From Bacteroidia bacterium (lineage in GTDB: Bacteria; Bacteroidota; Bacteroidia; Palsa-965): a DNA stretch of 64,000 bases. Below are positions 9,143 to 17,575 of the stretch, one piece after another. The DNA lies in NCBI GenBank assembly GCA_023151315.1, contig JAKLJE010000008.1, positions 62,001-126,000 of the forward strand. Direction: 5' to 3'. A program made the position numbers and the translations under genes. A model generated the notes under the pieces. It did not search any database. It had not been told where the DNA came from and saw only the letters and a list, made by a program, of their open reading frames with translations. The first letter of the stretch is position 1; every line of letters begins with the position of its first letter.

Positions 9143-9610
9143 ATGGGATTCTTAGGAAAAATCAAACAGTTCTTCGGCATCGGAACTGTAAAAGTGAATG
9201 TAACGGTACCTGCTGCTTTCTCGGTTGACGATCCGAGTATCAGCGGAACAGTAGAATTGGTTGCTAAAAGTGATCAGGAAATTGTAAGCGTTGAAGTGAA
9301 GTTTGAAGAGAAATGGAGTACAGGTCGCGGTGATGATAAAACAGAAAAAACATTTGATCTTGGTGTTCAGAAATTCCCGGGCTTCACAATGAAGGCAGGA
9401 GAAACAAAAAAGATCGATTATACCGTACCGTTTACGTATTCGAAATCGGATAACGATCGTATGGCCGAGAAAGGCGGAGTTGTAGGCGGACTCGGAAAAC
9501 TTTCAAAGTTCGCGGACGGAGAAAAATCAACGTTCCATGTTGTTGCAACCTGCGATATCAAAGGAGCCACTTTTGATCCGAATGATGTGAAAGAAGTGAA
9601 GAAAAAATAA
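9143..9610 (+). CDS. Spo0M-like arrestin-fold protein
   Basis: The product (155 residues) resembles the N-terminal arrestin-like domain of Spo0M/SpoOM proteins: a short amphipathic N-terminus (MGFLGKIKQFFGIG), then alternating beta strands with SGTVELVAKSDQEI and VEVKFEEKW, and the polar segment GETKKIDYTVPFTY. Such cytosolic proteins are regulators or scaffolds in Bacillus; their role in Bacteroidota is not established. It is about half the length of Bacillus Spo0M. I take ATG 9143 over an in-frame TTG at 9062, because the extra N-terminus looks non-coding and because a promoter-like TATCTTG lies at 9106-9112. A strong hairpin terminator follows at 9631, so it is probably monocistronic. Confidence 0.72.
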   Translation: MGFLGKIKQFFGIGTVKVNVTVPAAFSVDDPSISGTVELVAKSDQEIVSVEVKFEEKWSTGRGDDKTEKTFDLGVQKFPGFTMKAGETKKIDYTVPFTYSKSDNDRMAEKGGVVGGLGKLSKFADGEKSTFHVVATCDIKGATFDPNDVKEVKKK

Positions 9611-9630
9611 TAACGATCACACTTTTGTTA

Positions 9631-9666
9631 ACGCCTTTGGATGCATATCCAAGGGCGTTTATTATT
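9631..9666 (+). terminator. Rho-independent terminator after the Spo0M-like gene
   Basis: A 12-bp stem (ACGCCTTTGGAT pairing with ATCCAAGGGCGT, one G-U pair) encloses a GCAT loop at 9643-9646 and runs into TTTATTATT. It lies 20 bases after the stop codon. Confidence 0.85.
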
Positions 9667-9828
9667 CCGGAGGTGGAATGCGTTGTAAATTGTGCGGGTC
9701 AGAATAGCGATCGGATCCCAGATTATTTCATCCCTGAATCAGAAATTTCGCAATAAACACAATACCATCCTGCTCCCGCGATTTTTTCGCGAAACCCCAC
9801 AAGCATATTATACGACAGGACTTTTTTT

Positions 9829-9859
9829 AGGTTTCCGTGAAAACGTGAAACCTTTTTTT
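9829..9859 (+). terminator. Orphan terminator-like hairpin with GAAA loop
   Basis: AGGTTTC (9829-9835) pairs with GAAACCT (9847-9853). An inner CGT/ACG pair closes a GAAA tetraloop (9839-9842) with one bulged T, and seven T residues follow. It sits 163 bases after the previous terminator with no gene between, so either it ends a small non-coding transcript or it is a backup terminator. Confidence 0.6.
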
Positions 9860-9899
9860 GTGCTCGCTTCCGACTGCACATTTTCAGCGTTTTAGATAT

Positions 9900-9919
9900 T
9901 TATTATGCATGCATAATAA
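9900..9919. promoter_or_regulatory. 20-bp perfect palindrome, candidate operator
   Basis: The half-site TTATTATGCA (9900-9909) is followed directly by its reverse complement, with no spacer. It lies 111 bases upstream of the giant SprB-repeat gene. A spacerless AT-rich palindrome like this is a plausible site for a dimeric regulator, though a chance or cruciform origin is possible. Confidence 0.4.
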
Positions 9920-10030
9920 TTTATCAACACGTTCCTGCCAGTCAATTCATGTAACCACACGGAACCGCAGCCGTTGAAAATATCAGTTCCTTGAATCACA
10001 CACACACTAAACCAGGAAAGAGAGGTCCCT

Positions 10031-13000
10031 ATGAAAAACGCGTACACGATTGTCTGGAAATTGCGGTTACTGCTTATAGTGTTATTCATACAATTATCCG
10101 GAGAAGCATATGCTTCGCATGCACAAGGCGGGGATCTCACCTACACCTGCCTCGGCGGAAATCAGTATCTGTTGCGGTTGTCATTCTACCGCGACTGCTC
10201 CGGAACAAATGCACCGGGTTCGGTTACCATTAACACTTCATCAGCGTCCTGCAATCAGAATTTCAACACTACACTCTACCCGATTCCCGGAACCGGAATC
10301 GATGTAACTCCCATCTGTCCTCAGCTTCAAACAGAATGTAACGGAGGAAACAATCCAGGAGTACAGGAATGGATCTACGAAGGCATTATCAATTTACCTG
10401 CTGCCTGCACCGATTGGGTTTTCAGCTTCAATCTTTGCTGTCGCAACGCCGCCATTAACACTATCGTTAATCCGGGCGGACAAAATATTTACATTGAAAC
10501 CACACTTAACAATGTTGCTGCGCCCTGCAACAACTCTCCGGCTTTCTCCAACGATCCTGTTCCATTTGTCTGCGCCGGACAAACCTATTGCTTCAATCAT
10601 GGTGCAATTGATCCTGACGGCGATTCTCTTGCATACTCACTCGTTAACCCGATGAGCGGGCCCGCGCAACCAGTAACATTCATTGCTCCCTACTCTACTA
10701 CACAACCCATTCCATCGTCACCTGCAATGACTTTGAATCCTGTTACGGGAGATATCTGTATGACTCCAAGTCAAATCATCGTTGCGGTAATGTCTGTGCG
10801 TGTTGAAGAATGGAGAAACGGAGTACTCATCGGTACAGTGGTACGCGATATTCAGGTACGCACTGTAATGTGCAACAACCAGCTTCCATATACAGCAGGC
10901 ATCAACAACACGAATATTTACAGCGCAACGATTTGCGCCGGATCACCTTTTACATTTAACGTAAATGGTTTCGATGCAGATGCCGGACAAGTTGTAACAA
11001 TGTCATGGAACAACGGAATACCCGCTGCTTCATTTACAGTAAGCGGATCTCCGCTTCCAACTGGAGTTTTCAGCTGGACACCAACAACAGCAGATATCAG
11101 CACAATTCCATATTGCTTCACAGTAACCGTAAGCGATGATGCTTGTCCGTACTCCGGATCACAAACATTCGCTTTCTGTATCACAGTTTCAGGATTCAGT
11201 GTAGGTGTGACAACAACAGCCACCAATTGCGGCGCATCCAACGGTACCGCAAGTGCACTCGCAACCGGAGGGACCGGTCCGTATAGTTTCAACTGGCAAC
11301 CAAGCGGAGGGAACAACGCAAATGCCAATGGGTTAACCGCAGGAACTTATACAGTGTACGTAACCGATGCTGCAGGATGTGTAATGTCTGCGGTGGCTGT
11401 TGTTCCTTCAGGACCTTCGAATTCAAACATCAACGCTACATATTCCAACATCAATTGCTTCGGCGGAACACAGAACATTTATCTGAACGTTAATGGAGGT
11501 CAGCAACCTTATACATACTCATGGTCGAACAATACCACGAATCAGGATTTGCTGAACATCAGCGCGGGCGTGTACAGTGTTACAGTGACTACAGCCAGCG
11601 GTTGCACAAACTCTGCAACTTATACAATTACACAACCTGCATCAGCATTAAGTGTGAATGCTGCGCTTGTAAACAACGTCTCGTGCGCCAACGGTAACGA
11701 CGGACAAGCAACCTCTGTTGCTGCGGGTGGAACAGCACCTTACAGTTACAGCTGGAATTCAACACCGGCACAGGCAACAGCTTCAGCAACCGGACTCGAT
11801 GCAGGAAGCTATAATGTAGTAGTAACGGATGCTAACGGATGTACAACTTCACAATCCGTTTCGATTACGGAACCATTGCCAATCGCAGCCACTGTAAGCG
11901 GAACTGATGTTACTTGCTACGGAGGTTCAAATGGCTCTGCAACAATAATGAGCAGTGGAGGCACAGGTGTACTCACATGCAGTTGGAGCACAACGCCTAT
12001 TCAGAACGGAAACAGCGCTCTTAATCTGCAAGCCGGCAACTATACGGCAACTATCACTGATGCCAATGGCTGCACTGCTACCGCCAATGCAGTAATTACT
12101 GAACCACCGGCACTCAACGCGCTCATCAGCGCAGTCACTCCGGTTTCATGCAATGCCGGAAACAACGGATCTGCAACTGTTCAGGCAGCAGGTGGCACAG
12201 CACCGTACACCTATAATTGGAACACCAATCCGATTCAGAATGCTCCGGTAGCAGCAAACATGATTGCCGGTACTTTTACCGTAACAGTTACAGATGCAAA
12301 CGGATGTGCAACAATAAGCACAGTTACAATCACGCAACCATCGCCGGTTACTGTAATTGTTTCGCCGAGTGATACGATCTGTCCGAACTCCCCTTTCTAC
12401 ATCACAGCAATCGGAAGCGGAGGTAATGGTAACTTCACCTACAATTGGTCTCCGAATATCGGAAACGGCAATGCGTACACCGTATATGCATCCACACAAA
12501 CTACTTGGACAGTTACAGCGGTTGATGCAAACGGATGCTCAAGTATGCCATCAACCATCACTGCGGATATATATCAATTTACTCCGGCAAATCTGCAGAT
12601 AGTTTCAACACCTGCAATATGCGCCGGAAGCAGTGCTGTTATCACCACAATAGTTAACGGCAACACAGGTCCGCTCACTTGGAATTGGAACAGCAACCTT
12701 TTCGGTCCTGGACCGCACACGGTTTATCCTGCAGTAACAACGACTTACTCTGTTAACGTATCCAACATCTGCGGAGTTGTAGTTCCTGCGGTTACAACCG
12801 TAACAGTTAACCCGATCCCGGTTGTAAATGTCCCTGCTCAGAATGCCAGCGGATGCGATGCAGTTTCATTGGTTTTTCAAGACACAACACTCGCTAACCA
12901 GAACTGTTTTTACTTCTGGGATTTCGGTGATAACTCTACCGGAACCGGCAACAATCCGCAACACAGTTACAATTCATCCGGAACGTACACCTTAAGTATA

Positions 13001-13594
13001 ACAGCAACAAGTCCTGCGGGTTGTGTAGGAACTTCCAATGCACTTGTAAGCGTTGTAGTGTATGATTCTCCTGTTGCGAACTTTTCAATGTCCAGAACAG
13101 AATCTACTATGATTGAACCAACAATTATGTTTGAAGATGAATCAAGCACGAATACGATTGGATGGTTCTGGGATTTCGGCGATTCAACCACTTCAACTGT
13201 TGCGTCTCCGGTACACACCTATCAGCGTGAAGGAACATTCAATGTGAAACTGGTTGCCATGGCAAATGGCGGTTGTACTGACACTCTGGTTCAGCCATTG
13301 GAAATAATTCCTGAATTCACCGTTTTCATTCCGAATGCGTTCACGCCGAATGCTGACGGTACAAATGATGTGTTCTATGTTTACGGAGAAGAGATCACCA
13401 CATTTGAAATGATGATCTTCGATCGCTGGGGCAACAAAATTTATGAAAGTGATGATCTGAATGAAGGTTGGGACGGACGCGCCAACGACGGATCAGCAGT
13501 TGCGCAACAGGACGTCTATGTTTACAAAGTAATCCTGAAAGATTTTGAAGGAAGAACGCACAAGTATAATGGACATGTGTCGCTGCTGAAATAA
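10031..13594 (+). CDS. Giant SprB-repeat/PKD surface protein with type B T9SS sorting domain
   Basis: This 1187-residue secreted protein starts with a signal peptide (about 1-30, ending EAYAS). An N-terminal cysteine-rich region is followed by about five SprB-type repeats (about 394-775), each carrying a GGTxPYxYxW-like strand and ending TDANGC or similar. Ig/PKD-like domains follow, including two PKD cores with WDFGD (about 958 and 1040). The last 90 residues match the gliding-motility-associated C-terminal (CHU_C, type B) domain: IPNAFTPNADGTNDVF, then IFDRWGNKIYES and GWDGRANDG. Known relatives (SprB) are gliding adhesins exported by T9SS. No sprF-like partner is adjacent. The region upstream carries the palindrome at 9900. 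Confidence 0.9.
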   Translation: MKNAYTIVWKLRLLLIVLFIQLSGEAYASHAQGGDLTYTCLGGNQYLLRLSFYRDCSGTNAPGSVTINTSSASCNQNFNTTLYPIPGTGIDVTPICPQLQTECNGGNNPGVQEWIYEGIINLPAACTDWVFSFNLCCRNAAINTIVNPGGQNIYIETTLNNVAAPCNNSPAFSNDPVPFVCAGQTYCFNHGAIDPDGDSLAYSLVNPMSGPAQPVTFIAPYSTTQPIPSSPAMTLNPVTGDICMTPSQIIVAVMSVRVEEWRNGVLIGTVVRDIQVRTVMCNNQLPYTAGINNTNIYSATICAGSPFTFNVNGFDADAGQVVTMSWNNGIPAASFTVSGSPLPTGVFSWTPTTADISTIPYCFTVTVSDDACPYSGSQTFAFCITVSGFSVGVTTTATNCGASNGTASALATGGTGPYSFNWQPSGGNNANANGLTAGTYTVYVTDAAGCVMSAVAVVPSGPSNSNINATYSNINCFGGTQNIYLNVNGGQQPYTYSWSNNTTNQDLLNISAGVYSVTVTTASGCTNSATYTITQPASALSVNAALVNNVSCANGNDGQATSVAAGGTAPYSYSWNSTPAQATASATGLDAGSYNVVVTDANGCTTSQSVSITEPLPIAATVSGTDVTCYGGSNGSATIMSSGGTGVLTCSWSTTPIQNGNSALNLQAGNYTATITDANGCTATANAVITEPPALNALISAVTPVSCNAGNNGSATVQAAGGTAPYTYNWNTNPIQNAPVAANMIAGTFTVTVTDANGCATISTVTITQPSPVTVIVSPSDTICPNSPFYITAIGSGGNGNFTYNWSPNIGNGNAYTVYASTQTTWTVTAVDANGCSSMPSTITADIYQFTPANLQIVSTPAICAGSSAVITTIVNGNTGPLTWNWNSNLFGPGPHTVYPAVTTTYSVNVSNICGVVVPAVTTVTVNPIPVVNVPAQNASGCDAVSLVFQDTTLANQNCFYFWDFGDNSTGTGNNPQHSYNSSGTYTLSITATSPAGCVGTSNALVSVVVYDSPVANFSMSRTESTMIEPTIMFEDESSTNTIGWFWDFGDSTTSTVASPVHTYQREGTFNVKLVAMANGGCTDTLVQPLEIIPEFTVFIPNAFTPNADGTNDVFYVYGEEITTFEMMIFDRWGNKIYESDDLNEGWDGRANDGSAVAQQDVYVYKVILKDFEGRTHKYNGHVSLLK

Positions 13595-13700
13595 TGAATA
13601 ACTGAACAACTGAAGACAATAAATAGCGCTGAAATAATCTTGCAGAAAGCAGAAGATCCAGGCTATGTAAAATTCAAGACTAAATATCGAAACTGTTCAG

Positions 13701-14567
13701 TTAACGGAATGGAGATATCTTCTTCAGAAATCGATCGTGTATGATTTGATTTAAACGCGGAAACCATTTCAAATCAAAAGTGATAATATGTATCATAAGC
13801 ATTCCCGCTGTTAAATCTGCAAAGTCAACTAAAAGCAAAATACCAATATGCATTACAACAGCAGCTAACCAAATCCATTTTCTGGTTATACGGAAAAGAG
13901 CAAGCGGTGCAAATAGTACTTCTATGGTTAATATTGAATACGTCATTATTTTAATAATCCATATTGGAAATTCAGTAACCCAATCGCGCAGCCACCAATC
14001 TCTTGCCAGAGGATTGTTAACCAAGTGTGCAATTGCTGATCCGTTGAGCCAACTTGGCGATTGCAACTTATCTATACCGCTGAGAGTATATGACAAGCTC
14101 ATGATAATCCATGCGCCTATCCACAAAATGCGTGGAAACTCCCAATCCGATTTCCTTACAGGTTTTAAAGAATAATGTTCTCCGCTCGGAATCATGGTAC
14201 AACACAACAGCAACCAGCCAACAAATGGAATTCCCGGATTACTGATTAAATTATTTCTATCAAACAAACACACCCAGCCATACCAAATGAAGAGCGCTGT
14301 CAATCGCCTGTAGAAGCCTAACGTAAAAAGGACAGAGAACAAAAGCAATGCGGCCAGGAAAGCAACTATGAATTCCGTACTATCATAATAGTTCAGGATA
14401 TTCGGAAATACGCCGTACGTGAAATTTAAACTCGGTGAAGGAAACACACCTGTATTACTCCAGACTTCCTGTGCATACGGAATTAAAAATGCAAAATGCT
14501 GGATCAAGTACAAACCCAGTATTATGCGAAACAGGGCAAAGTGTTTGGAGGATATCGGTGTGATCAT
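13701..14567 (-). CDS. HTTM-domain integral membrane protein
   Basis: The product (288 residues) is a multi-spanning membrane protein with the features of the HTTM family, the bacterial relatives of vitamin K-dependent gamma-carboxylase. Visible marks are the N-terminal ALFRIILGLYLI segment, about seven hydrophobic helices, and YTLSGIDKLQSPSWLNG, which resembles the family's sGixKl..p.W..G segment. I start at 14567, where ATG overlaps the upstream stop (ATGA); an in-frame ATG at 14591 would add eight residues. It is the last gene of a three-gene operon with a diiron hydroxylase-like protein and an unknown membrane-anchored protein. The substrate is unknown, and carboxylase activity should not be assumed. 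Confidence 0.75.
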   Translation of the reverse strand: MITPISSKHFALFRIILGLYLIQHFAFLIPYAQEVWSNTGVFPSPSLNFTYGVFPNILNYYDSTEFIVAFLAALLLFSVLFTLGFYRRLTALFIWYGWVCLFDRNNLISNPGIPFVGWLLLCCTMIPSGEHYSLKPVRKSDWEFPRILWIGAWIIMSLSYTLSGIDKLQSPSWLNGSAIAHLVNNPLARDWWLRDWVTEFPIWIIKIMTYSILTIEVLFAPLALFRITRKWIWLAAVVMHIGILLLVDFADLTAGMLMIHIITFDLKWFPRLNQIIHDRFLKKISPFR

Positions 14568-15028
14568 GGACAGGTTGTATGAAGTTCCCATGTCTGCCCG
14601 ATTCTGCCTTCCGTTCTGGATTTAATGCGAACCACATAGTTGCTTCCGTTTGACGGAACTCCCAGCTCCATGAGCAAGGTCTTGTTGCACACCCCGTAAT
14701 TCAATACTGACTTCCAGATTTTCTCTGGTAAAACCGGACCATATGAAATAGCTGCTCCGTACACATTTCTTCTGTTGTAAGGTCCTTTCAACTTACTGTA
14801 CATTTCCGGAGTTATAGCTACTTCCTGATAAGCGCCGGATGAATCCGTAAAACCTATGAAGAAGTCAGCAGCGAAGGTTTCCACTCCCTTTACCTCTGTG
14901 AAGACAATAGGCAACGGTGCTGACGATAATGCCTGACCCAAGCCTCTAACAGACGGCATTCTGAAACAGTAGCCTGCTATTTGCAGTAATCCGACAACAA
15001 CGATCAAAACGTATCCTACTCTCCTCAT
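14564..15028 (-). CDS. Unknown membrane-anchored protein in the HTTM operon
   Basis: The 154-residue product has one N-terminal hydrophobic segment (MRRVGYVLIVVVGLLQIAGY) and a polar extracytoplasmic body that includes YGAAISYGPVLPE and SNYVVRIKSRTEG. I do not recognise the family. It overlaps both neighbours by four bases (ATGA junctions at 15025-15028 and 14564-14567), so all three genes must be co-transcribed and translationally coupled. That tight coupling suggests it forms a complex with the HTTM protein, or acts as its periplasmic partner. This is inference from position only. Confidence 0.7.
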   Translation of the reverse strand: MRRVGYVLIVVVGLLQIAGYCFRMPSVRGLGQALSSAPLPIVFTEVKGVETFAADFFIGFTDSSGAYQEVAITPEMYSKLKGPYNRRNVYGAAISYGPVLPEKIWKSVLNYGVCNKTLLMELGVPSNGSNYVVRIKSRTEGRIGQTWELHTTCP

Positions 15029-15765
15029 TTCTTATTCTTACTTGGAAACGGATTGTTCACATTCCGAAATAATAGCATGTCGAGCAACTTTCGCTCTCTT
15101 TCAGGCTTAAACCCGCAAACGGTTCTTGCTTCTCGCGGATTCTTATAGGTTCCAAACAACATATCCCACATCGGGAGGTCGGAAAAATTGTAGTAATGCT
15201 TACCACGTTCATGATGGATGCGATGCATTTCCGGTCTTTGAAAAAAATACCCGACCCAATGCGGAGTTCTGATATTCATGTGATAGAAATATTCGCCCAG
15301 TGCCGCATAAAATAAACTCCATGCCGCTGCTTCCAGATTCAGACCGAGTATCAGGAAATTTATCGCGCCGATAATTATTGAGTTGCAAATAATTTCCAGC
15401 GGATGTTTATAGAATGATGTAATCGTTTCAATACGTTGAGGACTGTGATGGACCTGATGCATAGTGAGCCAAAGAAAGTTGATCGTATGTCTCCAGCGAT
15501 GCCACCAATAATAAAAGAAGGTTACAGTGATGTATCCAATTAAACCACCTACAGGCTGAGAGAAGTAAGTTGAAATATGGAAGATTGATGCTCCTACAAA
15601 CCAATTATCCCAAGTTGCTTTGCCGAGGAACAAAATGCCGATCTGAAAAACATTCAGAACAATAACACGCAACCACCAACCTTTCACATGCGGCAACTTC
15701 TGATCCGGAATAATACGTTCGAGGATTATTAATAATAGTCCGATTCCGATAATATAAAGTGTCAT
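15025..15765 (-). CDS. Sterol desaturase/fatty acid hydroxylase superfamily protein
   Basis: This 246-residue integral membrane protein carries the histidine boxes of the fatty acid hydroxylase superfamily: HRWRH (H89, H93), HQVHH (H103, H106, H107) and HRIHH (H181, H184, H185), with further histidines between them (such as H121). These histidines bind the diiron centre that oxidises C-H bonds in lipids. About four hydrophobic spans surround the boxes. It is the first gene of the operon with the unknown 154-residue protein and the HTTM protein. The lipid substrate (sterol, hopanoid, fatty acid or carotenoid) cannot be read from the sequence. Confidence 0.88.
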   Translation of the reverse strand: MTLYIIGIGLLLIILERIIPDQKLPHVKGWWLRVIVLNVFQIGILFLGKATWDNWFVGASIFHISTYFSQPVGGLIGYITVTFFYYWWHRWRHTINFLWLTMHQVHHSPQRIETITSFYKHPLEIICNSIIIGAINFLILGLNLEAAAWSLFYAALGEYFYHMNIRTPHWVGYFFQRPEMHRIHHERGKHYYNFSDLPMWDMLFGTYKNPREARTVCGFKPERERKLLDMLLFRNVNNPFPSKNKK

Positions 15766-15924
15766 GCCGGCGAATTAGGTTTATCAAATTTACACTCTGC
15801 TGAGCATGAACGCAAAGTGCGATATTTCAATGAATTTAATTGCTGATTGTGAGAGCAGAAATCAAAATGAATGTTAACTGTCATTTAAGATAACGTATTC
15901 CCACGCGGAAGCATTTGGGCTTAA

Positions 15925-16608
15925 TCAGCTTTTATTGTTTTTGCTCCCGAAGTCATAACCGATTTTAATTGTACCTGAAATTTCAGGGTGAACATAAATT
16001 CCGTCCTGCAGCGCCATGCGGAACGCAAAATCAGTTGCCTCCAAATCAAATGGCCACATTGATCCCGCTTCCGATCCGGTTAATCCTTCCATGTGTGCGT
16101 CTTTGAAACGCAAACCGAGATATGCGGATGATTCGATATACCATCCTTTAGTATCTCCCATGTAAGTATGACTGCCAATTACAAAAGCAGGGCATATAAT
16201 ATTCTTCACCACCGAATAATTTTTTCTGTATCTCGTCGAATCGTTAATTGGCACTACAGCAATATGATTAACCTTTTGATACTTGAACATGAATGATACA
16301 CCGTAAAAATAATTTTTACCCGAAATGTACTTTCTGAAATCCTGACGCACGCGAACTCCTGAAGTACTCCTGTAAAAGTTGTGATACGGCAGGTAGACAG
16401 TTGTTTCAGACATACCGTTCCAAATTCCGTTCAATCTGTATTCCGATGATACGCGCAACCCGGGACCTCCCGGCATATCCGCCATTGTCAATGGTGCCCA
16501 TGCTAAAGTGCGATAGGGTCGATTAAACTCAGGAGCTGTATTGACTTCTCCTTGCCCCATTAAAGCAACTGAGAATAATATTGCGTTAAGAAAGATAAGC
16601 GCCTTCAT
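15925..16608 (-). CDS. Secreted, possibly outer-membrane protein of unknown function
   Basis: The product has 227 residues with a signal peptide (MKALIFLNAILFSVALMGQ). The body has alternating hydrophobic and aromatic residues typical of beta-rich envelope proteins: YFYGVSFMFKYQKV, WYIESSAYLGLRFKD, SGTIKIGYDFG. This pattern fits a small outer-membrane beta-barrel, but no named family is recognised. It stands alone between the HTTM operon and truA, with 159 bases downstream and 202 bases upstream that hold nothing I can name. Confidence 0.7.
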   Translation of the reverse strand: MKALIFLNAILFSVALMGQGEVNTAPEFNRPYRTLAWAPLTMADMPGGPGLRVSSEYRLNGIWNGMSETTVYLPYHNFYRSTSGVRVRQDFRKYISGKNYFYGVSFMFKYQKVNHIAVVPINDSTRYRKNYSVVKNIICPAFVIGSHTYMGDTKGWYIESSAYLGLRFKDAHMEGLTGSEAGSMWPFDLEATDFAFRMALQDGIYVHPEISGTIKIGYDFGSKNNKS

Positions 16609-16810
16609 AAATTTCGTTTTGTCAAAAGTCGTGAAGCTCTAATTTGCTGAGAAACGGCATATCGCACGGAACTCGTCACAACCCGCAGTTATCACAAAAT
16701 TCAAGAGACTTCGTATTGCTTGTAATGATGATTTGCAATAAATGCCGAACCGCTTCCTACGAACGGATTTCAATAGCAATTTTTGCAACAATTATCTGCA
16801 AAACAAATTC

Positions 16811-17575
16811 CTATTCCGGTATCAATCCTTCCGGATAAAGAACTTCTGTAAGAAACAAACCATTTGCCGGAGCGATATACACTACATCAGGTTGCTTTTT
16901 TGCGAGAAAAATATGCTCAAACTGTTCGGCAGTAAATCTTCCGCGACTGTGTTCAACCATTGTTCCGACAAGCATACGTACCATGCAACGTAAAAATCGG
17001 TTCGCAGAGATTCTATAAATCAGTACATCATCCTGAATTCTCCACGTTGATTCATAAATTGTGCAAAGGGTTGTCATCGAGTCGTTGCCCGATTTACTGA
17101 ATGAAACAAATTCGCTTTGCTGTAATACAATTGCAGCGGCTTCATTCAACTTTACGATGTCAAGATCATCGTGCAACAACCACCGCTGTTCTTTCTGAAA
17201 AGGATTTTTATTTCGGGAGATGAAATATTCATAGGTCCTCTTCCTGGCCGAATATCTTGCATGTACATTGTCCGCAACAGTGAAAATTCTTTGCACCGCA
17301 ATTCCTTCATGCAATGTTTTATTCAAACGAAACAGAAACTGTTGATCATTCTGCAAGCCTTTCGTCAACGTATCAATGTGCGCGTAATATTTGCTGGCAT
17401 GAACACCTGCATCCGTTCTGCCGCAACCGATCACAGTGATTTTCTCATGAAGCAATGCGCTCAACGCGCGCTCAAGTTCACCTTGTACAGTTATTTGTGC
17501 CGGTTGAAACTGCCAACCGGAAAATGCAGAGCCATTATAGGAAAGCTGCAGAAAATATCTCGTCATCAAAGCCAT
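16811..17575 (-). CDS. truA: tRNA pseudouridine synthase A
   Basis: This is the TruA enzyme (254 residues), which forms pseudouridine at positions 38-40 of the tRNA anticodon arm. The catalytic motif GCGRTDAGVHA (catalytic Asp near residue 54) is intact, and the N-terminal YNGSAFSGWQFQP and later NRFLRCMVRMLVGT segments are characteristic. The stop of the upstream TlpA-like gene and the ATG here share one base (TAATG), so the two are translationally coupled. That junction supports the start at 17575 over the ATG three codons later. Confidence 0.95.
   Translation of the reverse strand: MALMTRYFLQLSYNGSAFSGWQFQPAQITVQGELERALSALLHEKITVIGCGRTDAGVHASKYYAHIDTLTKGLQNDQQFLFRLNKTLHEGIAVQRIFTVADNVHARYSARKRTYEYFISRNKNPFQKEQRWLLHDDLDIVKLNEAAAIVLQQSEFVSFSKSGNDSMTTLCTIYESTWRIQDDVLIYRISANRFLRCMVRMLVGTMVEHSRGRFTAEQFEHIFLAKKQPDVVYIAPANGLFLTEVLYPEGLIPE

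Larger units (their letters stand above)
9667..10030. other. Gene-free stretch with an orphan hairpin and a palindrome
   Basis: No convincing coding sequence lies in these 364 bases between the Spo0M-like terminator and the giant adhesin gene. Two structures stand out: a terminator-like hairpin at 9829-9859 and a 20-bp perfect palindrome at 9900-9919, both listed separately. A frame with a TTG start at 9692 runs through the hairpin and has no protein-like features. Confidence 0.6.

Noticed and set aside
9692-9895. Short plus-strand frame after the Spo0M-like gene
   Set aside because: It starts at TTG, runs through the terminator-like hairpin at 9829-9859 and has no protein-like features.
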